Positions 47,243 through 58,705 of a stretch of 64,000 bases of DNA are shown here, in pieces. Source of the DNA: Adineta steineri (taxonomy: Eukaryota > Rotifera > Eurotatoria > Adinetida > Adinetidae); NCBI GenBank assembly GCA_905250115.1, contig CAJNOI010000010.1, positions 1,067,392-1,131,391 on the forward strand. The letters run 5' to 3'. Below the pieces are notes generated by a model. The model had not been told where the DNA came from, did not search any database, and saw only the letters and a program-made list of their open reading frames with translations. Each line of letters opens with the position of its first letter. The stretch's first letter is position 1. A program made the position numbers and the translations under genes.

Positions 47243-48883
47243 TAAAAATAACGAAAAATAAATAAATAGATAGATAAATAAATAGAGAAAATTTTTTATT
47301 ATGTTGACAAGGAGATTTTTCTTTTCGAGAATTTTGAATGAACTATTTTGTAGTTAGATTGAAAGAGAGAAAAAAAGAATCGAAAGGACAAGTACATTTT
47401 GTTGAATAGATGTGGAGGTATAACGAAAAGAACGAGAGAACTAGGCAAACAAATATGAGAACGAATAGATGAAGAGAAGAAAAAAAACGTTGAGGGTAGA
47501 CAAATATGTATGATACACCGAGAGACATGTACATTATATACCTATTTTAATCATTGAACTTACTTGCCCGTTGACAAGTAACGAGTTGAAGAGTTTCGTT
47601 TGGTAAGAATATGAATGATGTAACACAACATTCGCTCCTATATTTTTTTTTATAGAGGTCAAAATGATATTTCTTTTTATTAGTCTCTCCCTTTCTACAA
47701 GGTTGTATTAGGTTTTAGTTGATGATAGAATGATATTTAAGTTTTATTACGACGAGAGAAATAAAAAAGACTAGTACTTGAAAATGTGTGATTATAATTA
47801 AAACTTCATTTCTTTTCCGAATGTATATTTGATCATTGACAATATAAGTTGAGGTCATTCATTGTCACCTCTACGTCTGGACATCATGAAAAAAAATCAT
47901 ACTCCTTTTTTTTCTTTTGTCTGTCTCGTCGTTTGACCTAACAATCGAAGGAATAACGGTTTTTAATTCATGTTATTCAAGAAAAAAATAAGAATGTCTG
48001 CTACTATTCATAATACATTCGGTCAGTAGTAGTCGTCGTACATTGACAAAGGTGAGACAAACATGTATTGTACGATTTTTTTTTCATTGACCGAGACAAA
48101 TCCCTATTGATTCATCAGCTGAGGAAATAAAAGGGGAAGAAAAAGAAAAAAGAAAGTAATTGTCTTCTTTACTCGAGCAAATATAAAACAGGATGGTATA
48201 TCATTCCCAATATATAATTAGCAAAATAAAACTAATCATACTAAGGTTATATGTTTCAGTACTTTTTAATATAATAATTTTGTAGATATAAGAAAAAAAA
48301 TGAAAGAGAATTATTTATTTATTAAGCCAGATATATTTATATATAGTATGCAGCAAAGTCTGTCGGGATAAAAGTCATGCTTTATTCTTTTTTTTTTGAA
48401 AAACTCATATTATATATATATATATATATGAGATTTTTATTTAATCATGTTTAGCGAGTTAGAAAAATATTGAATTAGTTCACTGGATCTGTCATATTCT
48501 TTTTATTTCGTAGTTTTTATATTATCATATCAATCATAACTTGTCTCTTGTTGAGAATCATTAAGTTTTTCTCTATCGTAGACAGTCATTTCTTCTTCTT
48601 GATTAACCAGCGTGAACAAAAAAATCAATTCTTTTCTTTTTTCACGTCTTCATTTCCTTTCTCTGTTTCTTTTCTATTACAACATAATCATATATAGTCA
48701 GATGATACATTTTATATCTATTTTGCAAATCAATGCTTTTCCCTTTTGTGTAAAGAAAAACGATTAGCAGGTTCTATATAATCATTCGAAATTAATAAGG
48801 TAAAAGAAAATGACGAATATTTTATTTCTTTTAGATGTAATGTTTATTATTCTTATATGTTGTTATAATATTAAAAAATCCAA
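47243..48883. other. Divergent intergenic region
   Basis: It lies between the HGS-like gene (minus) and the tetraspanin (plus). AT-rich, with a TA microsatellite near 48411-48430. No RNA gene or coding exon, including a VHS exon, was recognised. Confidence 0.6.
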
Positions 48884-50750
48884 ATGAATCAATCAATGTT
48901 AAAATTTATTAGCAAATTAGCACTAGTTATACTATGCATTCTTGGACTTATAGAATTAGGATTAGCTATATGGACAGTTCTTGAAGATCAATATAAAAGT
49001 TTAGCATATAATCTTGCTGATGTTGGTTATATTGTAAGTTTTTACTCATACGAAGAAAATTAAAGTTAATAATGTTTCTTTTTTTTGTATAAAACAGGAT
49101 TTATGGATGTTAAGATATTTATCTATGTGTTTATTTGCTTCATCAATTATTACATTAGTAATGTGTCTTATTTTATTTTGGGGTTTATTATCAGCACATA
49201 TATTTATATTTATTTCAACAACAATGATTGGTTTAGTTATTATTGCAGAATTTATAATATCGATATTAACATTTACAAGTAAATTTCAAATGAGATTAAC
49301 ACTTCAAGAACAATTACCAAAATTAGGTAGATTGAACTTCTATATATATATGAATTTATTTCTATTTTGTTTTTGTTTAGTAATCACTTATCGACAAGGT
49401 AACGATGAACGAGCTACTCGAGCTTTAGATATTCTTCAATCAGCATTTCGTTGTTGTGGATCTGATGGACGTTTATCATATCAAAATAATGTTCCATTAA
49501 GTTGTAATATGTATAGTATTGGATGTCTTCAACGAACAATGTATTTTATTGATTCGTGTATGGATGTATTGGCTTATCTAATATTATTATTTAGTTTAAT
49601 AAAACTTCTTATTGTTATATTTTTCTATTCATTTCTTTGTATACAACAACGACATCGAAAAAAACATCCAGAAGAACATCGTCAAACATTGAATGATTCA
49701 AATCATTGGCGTCAATCATCTAGTTTTGATTCATCATCATCAGAAAATATTCCTAAAAAAATTCTTCTATCACCATCAGCAATAGCAAATCAACGCGAAA
49801 ATCTTCACCATGATAATGATTATAATGAAAAACGACGTGTTATACTTAATGATTATGATTCTCATTCACCAGATAAACGAGTACAAAATGCAGCTATACT
49901 TTTATCGTTACCACTGCCATCTTCAAATACGAATCTTTTACCATCAACATTTGAACAACAAACATTAAGGAAATTATCATCGATATCAGAAAAAACCGAA
50001 AAAACTGAAACAGATGATAGTGAACCTGATCTTCTACGCATTAAACAATATAATCCAAAAAGAAAAGCAATTATCACTGCTGTTCATCAGAAACAACAAC
50101 CACCGCCTCCACCATTACCAAAATCTCTACCACATATTAAAAATCGAAAACAAATAATAGGCGATGATGAAAATGATCATGATTCAGGTGTAGAACATTC
50201 ACCATCGGAAAAATCTTTTGATGAACAAAATTCAAGTAAACGACGTTCGACTACTCCAACATCAGTTGATACAAATAGCAAATCAAATATATCAATTAAG
50301 AAATCAAAAATCCCACCAACACTTAGTTTTTCGAATGTTTTTGTAACATCTGTTTCTCAAGGCGATGGAAATATACGATCGCATGATGATGAAGTTAAAA
50401 AACCTTTAACAGCATCTCCATCAACTTCGTCATCATTTTCTGATCAATTATTATTAGCGGATATAACAACACCTAAACCAATATTAAAAAAATCTATTCA
50501 ACAATCATCACCATTAAGTGAACCAGATCGTATTCCACCAAGTTATCAAGATCAAAAGAAAATTTTACCAATTATAAATACAAAATCTTATGTAAAATTA
50601 CCAGAATTTCATTTAAATAATAATCTAACAAAAATTTATGTACCTTATAAACCGAAAGAAACTCCTTTACTACATAAAATACCAAAACCAGCTCCACGTC
50701 CAAGTCTAAAACAATCGTCAATGGAGAAACACAATGAAAGTCTTGTTTAA
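48884..50750 (+). CDS. Tetraspanin with long cytoplasmic tail
   Basis: Three exons, 48884-49033, 49098-49326 and 49381-50750, 582 codons. Four membrane segments are visible: LALVILCILGLIELGLAIW, the region after LRYLSMCLF, IFISTTMIGLVIIAEFIISI, and LAYLILLFSLIKLLIVIFFY. The large extracellular loop is short but has the CCG motif (FRCCGSDG) and later cysteines (PLSC, CLQR). Tetraspanins organise membrane protein complexes. The tail of about 350 residues is far longer than usual, Ser/Pro/Lys-rich, with PPPPPLP and other SH3/EVH1-type ligand motifs. The 54-bp second intron (GTAGAT...TTTTTGTTTAG) is in frame without a stop and could be mistaken for a fifth membrane helix; removing it restores the tetraspanin fold. 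Confidence 0.82.
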
Positions 50751-51083
50751 AATCTCATTGTTTGCTTTTTTATTTAGAAATAAATCATATACATAGTACA
50801 AAATCTATATTTGCATTTTTGTATAATCTTACACTTAAATAAACGAAAGTTTTTTCAATAATTATCAAAAATGAATTGATTATTTTCTAATACAATGTAC
50901 AATCATAGAAGTTATTCTGAACTAATTAGGGTTGCATAACTACAAAGATAATTGTCTAAAGTTAATCATATAAGATTATGCATGTCTTAGATTAATGCAA
51001 TCGGAAAGATATTTCTAAACAAGAATACTAACATAGTTTTATAATTGCTTGTGAAATTTTACTATTTGATAATGGTTATAGTA

Positions 51084-52025
51084 GGGCACGGCCAAGCGTT
51101 ACGGAATTTCATTTTTTCAACTTGCGAGAAATGTACCTCCCTGATAACAAGAGGGATGTTTCTGGAATTTTTACCATATATGAAGATTAACTAGCTATAT
51201 TAACACGAAAAATTTCACTGATTCGTGGCGAGCCATAATGGAGTTATATGAAAAACATCGCTCGTTACGGAATTTCAAAAATGGACAAAATTTTGAGGAG
51301 AGTCTGGCGGTACGGTATTTCATCACTTGTGTTATTATGTTCTCGTTGTTTTCTTATTATCGTTTTCGCGCTCTATAAATATATTGTCGAGTGGTGCGAG
51401 TTCACTTCATGCATATATAGAATAAATTGTTATACACACTCATCTTTCATCTCTTGATATTGACTATCTGGCATAGTGTATGCTGCACATCTAGGCATCA
51501 CAGGGGGGGGGGGCAGATTTCAACATTTTTCTCCGAAACTAAGTGACTCATAAATGAACTTTTTATACATAGATTGTTCAGCTTTTTACAAGCTCTGAGA
51601 ATATCATGTCCTTTTCTCTGTAAGACATTTCCTTTAAACAAGACGACTTAAAAGATTGAGCGTTACGGAATTTCCGCAATTTTCTCTTTCCCCACGAGGG
51701 ACACTTTAGTGCCATTTTTATGATAATTTTAACTATGAAATCTAACTTTTTTCATCCCGTAACGATTAAGAATATTGTTTATTATAAATCGATTAGTTCA
51801 TTTTTACCTTTTTTTCAAAACTTTATAGAAAATTTCGTAATTATCTATGTTTTTAAACTCGTAAGAAAGACAAATAATATTGGATTTATATGTCAGCTGA
51901 GTAACTCGGAATGCTAAACAAACTTAATAATATTTCAAGATCATACTCTCTGTAAAAAAAAAATTTCTGTCTATTACTCATTTTAAACCTGCATCAGGGG
52001 AGGTGACCGTGACCTGGCCGTGCCC
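51084..52025. mobile_element. DNA transposon with GGGCACGGCCA ends, non-coding
   Basis: The left end GGGCACGGCCA and right end TGGCCGTGCCC are perfect inverted repeats of 11 bp, 942 bp apart. Inside, GTTACGGAATTTC or close variants occur near 51098, 51263, 51310 and 51662, a subterminal repeat that could bind a transposase. There is a poly-G run at 51505-51513. No transposase is encoded, so it is non-autonomous. The target duplication is unclear: TA lies near both ends. Confidence 0.7.
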
Positions 52026-52606
52026 ATATATTTCTGAAGAAGAAGCCTAAAACATCGTAAAATATAAAAGTTTTGTGTGTTTACTATACTAAAGTGTAGA
52101 AAGTAATAAATGTTGATATCAACCATGATCCTATAATAAAACTGTCAGTCATTGTTTTGTTATTTATTAAATAATGAAAACAGATTCTAGAAGTGTATGC
52201 ATTTTTATAAACTTAACAAAACTTTTTTTCGCTTGAAAATGATAAAAAGGTAAAAGAACGAGTGATAACCTTGTACTGTGATGAATAGGACGAGGTGGAA
52301 GAAAAAGAAAAAAAAATTTCATAGCAACAAAAAACTGACTGAAACGCAGTAAGTTGTAGCCTTTCTTTTTATTCTTTTCTTATTCCACTAAATAAATATG
52401 ATTATTCTACTTGCGTGACTCACTACCTTAGAATTAAAATATTTGCGAAAGAATAATATTGGTGTATATATACTACAAGTAAAATATTATTGAAATGATA
52501 TTTTTCAAAACACATGTATGTCTTAAGTGAATAGTAAAATGATTTAATAAACAAACAATTTATACTTACCTTTTTTTCAGAATTAAATTTCCTAGGTAAT
52601 ACGATT
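52026..52606. other. Upstream region of the fucosyltransferase gene
   Basis: No gene was seen. The acceptor TTTTTTTCAG near 52580 lies 26 bp before the start codon and probably receives a spliced leader or ends a leader intron. Confidence 0.5.
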
Positions 52607-54224
52607 ATGTATATATTAAAACGATGGACTTGCCGTAAAATATCATTATTTACTATTCTTATTTTATTGCTTTGTTATATGTCATATTATTATTCAATAA
52701 CGAAAGTAAATCAACCTTACATTCCTAACATTCGTATTAGATCTATTGGAAATATTTTATTTAAAAAAATATCTGTTGTTCATTATACAACAACATTTGG
52801 GAAGCGTACAGATTCTCATTCGGATCTTTTCAATACAAATTTAAAACAAATATGTGAAATACTTGACCCTGAAGAATATCTATATGCTGATAGTGCTATT
52901 GTTTCTCTTGTTGATTTTGTTCGGTTTCCGTCATTAGTAAATAAAAATATTTCATATAGAAATAAATATCAATCACAATTATGGTTATTACATATTGAAG
53001 AATCCCCAAGAAATTCTTATAGAACAGTTCAAATGAATAATATAATTGATCTAGATGATTGGTTTAATTTAACAACAACATTAAGACCAGAATCTGATCT
53101 TCATATTCAATATAAAGTATATATATATTCTATATTAAAAATCATTAAAATCAAATCTTTTATTTTAGGGATATCGTATCAAACCTGAAATAATAAATCT
53201 TATTACAAATAAATTAAATCTAACACATAATTATCATCCAACTGATTCAAAAATTTTCAAAGAAATAAATATATTTAAAAATCAAAGTTCAATTTATCTA
53301 AAAACACTTGCATCTATTCTTAATCAAGAATTCAATGATCGACAAAATAACTATTTAAAGGCTTGTCCGTTTACTTGTAATCAACCATTATCAAATGATT
53401 TAGTGCAATCTCTTCAACCATATTTAAAACCAATAATTCCACGTATTTTAAATCGTGATATTGTTCATATTGCATGGTTTGTATCAAATTGTGATAGTCA
53501 TTCTGGTCGTGAAGAATATGTTTCTAAATTACGTTCACAACCTGGTATTCGTGTTGATATTTACGGTGAATGTTCATCAATATTTAATAAACATTTTGTA
53601 CCAATACAATGTCGAAAAGGAACACCAAAATGTATGGAACAAACTCTATCTAATTATCGTTTTTATTTAGCATTTGAAAATTCGAAATGTGATACATATA
53701 TAACAGAAAAATATTGGATGCAAGGTCTTAGCGGAAGAGCTATTCCGATCGTATTAGGTGCTAAACGAGAACAATATCAACGTATAGCAGTACCGAATTC
53801 ATATATTCATGTTGATAATTATCAAACAATTGAACAACTTGCTCACGAACTTCATCGTTTAAATAAAAATGATTCCGAATATATTAAATATTTACAATGG
53901 ACACAATTATATGATGTAGGAGGAGATTATTCACCGACAGCAAGATATGATATGTATTCCACACTTTGTTTTCTTGGTCATTATCAACGATTACATGCAA
54001 TGCAACAATATACTAAACAGAGAACTTATTTACTTAGACGTATACGTCAAATATTTGATTTAGAAAATGTACGTCTACCAAATTTTAATTGGGAAACAGC
54101 TCGAACTAAATTAATCAAAATTAGTAAATTTCATAATCCAAAAGTAAATTGTTGGGATAATGATTATCCAACATTTCTAAAACGTGCATATAATTTTTTC
54201 TTTCTATGGTCGAAATTGGTTTGA
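52607..54224 (+). CDS. Alpha-1,3-fucosyltransferase (GT10), Golgi type II membrane protein
   Basis: Two exons, 52607-53116 and 53169-54224, 521 codons. GT10 enzymes transfer fucose from GDP-fucose to GlcNAc in N-glycans or Lewis-type glycans in the Golgi. The donor-binding signature is clear (YRFYLAFENSKC and DTYITEKYW near residues 345-370, followed by IPIVLGA). The N-terminal signal anchor is at about 14-30 (LFTILILLLCYMSYY), giving type II topology, then a stem. The acceptor-side block WFVSNCDSHSGREEYVSKL is typical. It is longer than most animal members because of a roughly 100-residue extension after the catalytic domain (from about CFLGHYQRL). Which linkage it makes cannot be told from sequence. 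Confidence 0.93.
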
Positions 54225-54490
54225 TATTTTACGATATTTTGTCAGATATAATCGTTCTACGTGTTTTGTTTTTCTAAATAAAATAAATTATCTCTATTTC
54301 TAATAATAAATCTGGTCTTGGCCAAAAGTGTGTTTATTGCTCTAAATAATTCTTTAAAAAAGTAAAATTCCCTTTTCTTCTTCTTTTTTTTTTTATTATC
54401 TTGTTTTATATTTGATGATACACATAAACAAGAAGAAAACAAAAACATTTGCAAACATCCAATAAAGTTGTTTGTTCACTTGTTGTTTGC

Positions 54491-54889
54491 TTATTTTTTC
54501 TTGGCATCTTTGACAGAAGCTTTCTTTGTACCACGTACTTTCTTCATACGATTTTTACGTTCTTTACGTTGTTTTCTTGCGGTTTTCTTTGGTTCAGCAA
54601 GACCTTGTCGTGTAAGACGATAACGTGGTTCAAATTTTTTTGCAAAGTCAAGTGTATCATAAATAAGTGCAAAACCGGTTGATTTGCCACCACCAAAATT
54701 TGTATGGAAACCGAAGCAAAAGACCAAATCTGATGTTGTTTTATAAAGTTGTGCTACTTTTTCGCGGATTTCTTTTTTTGAGAGTGAAGCACGATCTGAA
54801 TGAATAACATCAACGACCATTTGGCGACGACATAAAAGTCGATTAGACTTAAATTTACGAGTGCGAATTGTACATGCTGAATCAGACAT
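54491..54889 (-). CDS. RPS24: 40S ribosomal protein eS24
   Basis: A single coding exon of 132 codons, the usual length for the family. The conserved start [20 protein letters not shown], the block [20 protein letters not shown] and the basic tail ([19 protein letters not shown]) identify eS24 of the small ribosomal subunit. An acceptor (TTTCTTTCAG) about 30 bp before the ATG points to a leader intron or trans-splicing. The gene is head-to-head with the BTB-Kelch gene, 359 bp apart. Confidence 0.98.
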   Translation of the reverse strand: MSDSACTIRTRKFKSNRLLCRRQMVVDVIHSDRASLSKKEIREKVAQLYKTTSDLVFCFGFHTNFGGGKSTGFALIYDTLDFAKKFEPRYRLTRQGLAEPKKTARKQRKERKNRMKKVRGTKKASVKDAKKK

Positions 54890-55248
54890 TTTTTATGTTG
54901 GTACAAGCACCTGATCTGAAAGAAATTTTAAAAATATTTAAAAATATCTATATAAATATGTCGAATATGTAAAATAAAAAATCGGATTATTAATGTAATA
55001 AAAAGAAAATATATAAAATCGAGCGATCTGTGTAGATGATCAAACATTATTTTAGTTTGTAAAGTAAGCAAATGAAACTACAATTTTATCGATGTAAAGT
55101 ATCTAACCAATCCCATGCCGAGGTTTGTAAGTTCCTCCATACGATGATTGGTTGATCCAGATTTTGTTAACCATCCATTTATTTGTTTGTTTATTCTAGT
55201 TAAATTTAATCAAATTAATCGAAAATTATTTTTTCTCATCCTTTTGCG
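54890..55248. other. Shared divergent promoter region of RPS24 and the BTB-Kelch gene
   Basis: This 359-bp stretch separates the two divergent start codons and must contain both promoters and leaders. No specific elements were recognised. Confidence 0.6.
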
Positions 55249-58200
55249 ATGGGTGAAATAATGCCTATCGTTATAATTGAATCTCGTGAACAGGTAGATA
55301 ATGAAATACCTGAATTAAATCTCAAATATGAAAATTCCAATGTTCATGGTATTCAAACATTAAAATGTCTTGATGCTATGCGAAAAGAACGACAATTATG
55401 TGATGTGATATTAACTGTTCAAGGCCATGAATTATTTGCACATCGAGCTTTATTATCATGTCATTCCAATTATTTTTTTGAGCTTTTTCGTAATGATGAA
55501 AATGATACATCGACAAAAAAACAGATCTATTATCAAATGAATAATCTTGAACATACAGCATTGAAATTAATTATTCAATTTATATATCGAGGAAGGTAAA
55601 TAATCTTCAACAAGAAATAGTTCTTTCATTTTGTTTTGTATGTGTTTAGCTTTATTTTAACAGCAGAATTGGTACCAAAAATATATTTGGCATCGTATCA
55701 ATTACGTATTGAAACAATTTTTAAAGCTTGCTCGAACTATCTTAGTGAACAACTCACAGAACACAATTGTTTGAGTATGTTATGATTTATGAGAATAGTT
55801 TCTCATTAAAATCATTATTCTAAAGGTGACTGCAAAAGTAATTTCTATGCTCTTACGCAAAAAATAAACCTTTTCTATTCATTTAATTATCTTAGGGTAA
55901 ATGGGTCTCTTTACTTTTTTTAATTTTATTGCTTACACTATTTATAGTATCTTCTAATTTTCATCTTCTATCTAGAATATAAATCTTTAAAAAATACATA
56001 GATTTAATATGTTATAGAAGGATTTAAACCGGGGACTTGCAAAGTAATTAGAGTCATGGATAACCATGACCTAATCTCTGAATGTCGGTGGCTATAGTGT
56101 AGGACAAATAATAGTTTTGAACTTTGAAAAATTTAACACGTCAGCAAACATTTAAACTTCTTACAATTCTATAGAACATCTTGACATTTTGCAATGCACG
56201 AGTACACCTGTTCAACTATAGTGACGTCAATAGTCTAATCATCAATAAAGTTAGAGTATATGCTGACCTATTAGATACTGGAGATTTTGAATATACTATA
56301 AAATATAAACGATGACTTGACGATGTGTATTTTCCACAAAATTCATAACTGAAAAAATTTCCCCGAAATTCTAGTGGTTTTCCCGTAAAGTTTAATGAAA
56401 GTCCATAGAACTGTAAAAGCTTAAAATGTCGTTAATTTTCTTTGCTTTCGCTTATGCTTCTAATAACCAAAACTATAAAATTGGAATTGCTTGAAAATCC
56501 TTAATTCTTGAAATCAGATACTTTCTGAAGTTTTGATCAAATATTTGAAGCTTCTATAATTAGTGTTCGTGTTTCGTAAAGCAAAAACCCTCACAGGTTA
56601 AACATCGTAGAAACTGATCATTGAATAATGCTGATAGTTCTTGATAATAGTCTAATATACAAAGAAATGATTTTAAAAATAGAGAAAATATAATTAGTAT
56701 TATCTTGCTAGCCTTCTTCTTATAGAAAAAAATAAAGTGATAATATTTTTTAAATTGTTTTTCCTATTTTAGGCATACGCTTATTAGCTATGGACGATGA
56801 ACTTCGTGAAAAAGCAACTGAATGTATTCAAACAAACTTTACTGCTGTTCTTGAAACTCGAGAATTTCATACATTGGCAACAATTAAATTAGAATTAGTT
56901 GGTGAGAAGAATAAAAATTATTTTTATATTATTTGATTATTTACAAAAAATAAACTTAGATTCAACTGCCCTTAAACCTAAAATAACATGCGATTTAGTT
57001 ATCAATTGGATTGTTGAACAACTTGATAAAAATGATAGTAATCTTCAAGAACTCTGTGAATATGTATGAAAATTAAGAAAGAATTTTTGTTCATTGAATA
57101 TAAAAGGAAAACTTATTATTCTAGATGCATTTACTTTATCTTAGTGGTAAAACTCTCCATGATTGTGCTGATATGGATGATAAAAATATACATTTTTCTG
57201 ATATAATCAAGGTAATATTGTATATTTATTGTTGTTTATTATTGATAAAATGATAATTACGAATAGGATTATCAAAGTTATAAATTAACCAAACGAACTT
57301 TATCAACAGCATCATCATCAAATAGTCAAACCGAGAATTCTATTTTTGAAATAATGAATTCACAATTAAACAATCTTAATTTATTATCAAATTCTCATAT
57401 ATCCGATGCAAAACTTATTCATATGTCTCAATCAAGTGGTTAGTTATATTAAATTCATAATTTTCTTCTTTTATTATTATCATTTATTTTTAAGAACATA
57501 GCTATATTGCAATTGCCATAATAAAAGGCAAAATGCTAAGTATTTCTATCCATATGTCAGTAGGATCATCAAGTCCAAATACACCTGAAAAAAATAATAT
57601 TAGTCCTTTGGAAAAAATTACTGCTGATGATAATCAAGCGAATGTAATGAGTCCAATATTAACATATGATAGAGATATTACATTAGGATTACTTTCAACA
57701 GCACGTTGTTGTTTTGGAATTGCATCCATAGATGATAATATCTATGTCGTTGGTGTGTATTGATATTTCCTTTTTTTCTGTATCTGTATTTTATAATTTA
57801 TTATAGGTGGTTATAACCGTGGTGATTGTCTTGATTCAATTGAACGGTTTGATCCCAATGAAAATAAATGGGAATTATTATCATGTTCAATGAATAGTCG
57901 ACGAGGTCGAGTCTCAGCTACAATTGTGAATAAGAAAATTTATGTATATGGTGGTAGTGATGGTCAAAAAGAATTGAATAGTGGTGAATGTTTTGATTTA
58001 AAGACTATGGATAAATGGTCAATGATAAAAGAACTTTCAACACCAGTTGCACATAGTGGTAAGTTAATTTATTTAATTTAAAATCAATTAGAATATATAT
58101 ATATATTTGATATACATATAGCAATGTGTAGTGATGATAATTATGTATATTTAATTGGTGGAATGGAAGGTGATAAATGTAAAAATGATTGTTATCGATA

Positions 58201-58705
58201 TAATCCAAAAGATAATACTTGGTCAGCTTTAGCTTCGATGAATACAGAACGAAGTCAAGCTGGTATAGTTTATTTTAATGATAAAATTTATGTCTTCGGT
58301 GGTTCAACATTAAATCGATGTTTATCATCATGTGAAATATTAACATTATCAACAAATCAATGGACAGTTGGAGCAACAATGAAAGAAGCTCGTCGAGGTT
58401 GTGGCGCAGTTTTATATCATGATAAAATATTTATTATTGGTGGTTCAAATGGTATTACATCGTTAACATCGGTTGAAATATTTGATCCAATAACAAATGA
58501 ATGGTTAACGAATCTCAATAGTGTCCCAAATGTATTAAATATGCCACGTGTTGGTCTTGGTGTTACTGTTTGTTGTGATAAAATATATGTTACTGGAGGT
58601 TTTGATGGTCGAACATTCCTTAAATCAACTGAAATTTATGATGAGAATACTCAACAATGGCATTTAACTTATAATAATATCAACAAATCAGATACGAAGA
58701 TTTGA
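55249..58705 (+). CDS. IVNS1ABP: BTB-BACK-Kelch protein, IVNS1ABP-like
   Basis: Nine exons: 55249-55595, 55650-55774, 56773-56901, 56960-57063, 57125-57211, 57267-57438, 57495-57752, 57807-58058, 58122-58705; 685 codons versus 642 in human. The BTB domain (about 40-125) has LCDVILTVQGHELFAHRALL, BACK follows, then a linker and five to six kelch blades (GGYNRGDCLDSIERFDP, YGGSDG, IGGMEG, FGGST, IGGSNG, TGGFDG). The linker blocks HSYIAIAIIKGKMLSI and MSPILTYDRDITLGLLSTARCCFG correspond to the same region of human IVNS1ABP and set it apart from other KLHL proteins. The human protein is linked to splicing, actin stability and Cullin-3 ligases. The second intron is 998 bp, far longer than the others. 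Confidence 0.9.
56026..56085. repeat. Strong hairpin with tRNA-like box in a kelch-gene intron
   Basis: GTCATGG, loop ATAA, CCATGAC forms a perfect 7-bp stem, extended by ATTAG/CTAAT past one unpaired A. About 25 bp to the left, the minus strand reads GGTTTAAATCC, one base off a tRNA B box. A full cloverleaf could not be folded by eye, so this may be a decayed tRNA-derived SINE. Confidence 0.35.
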
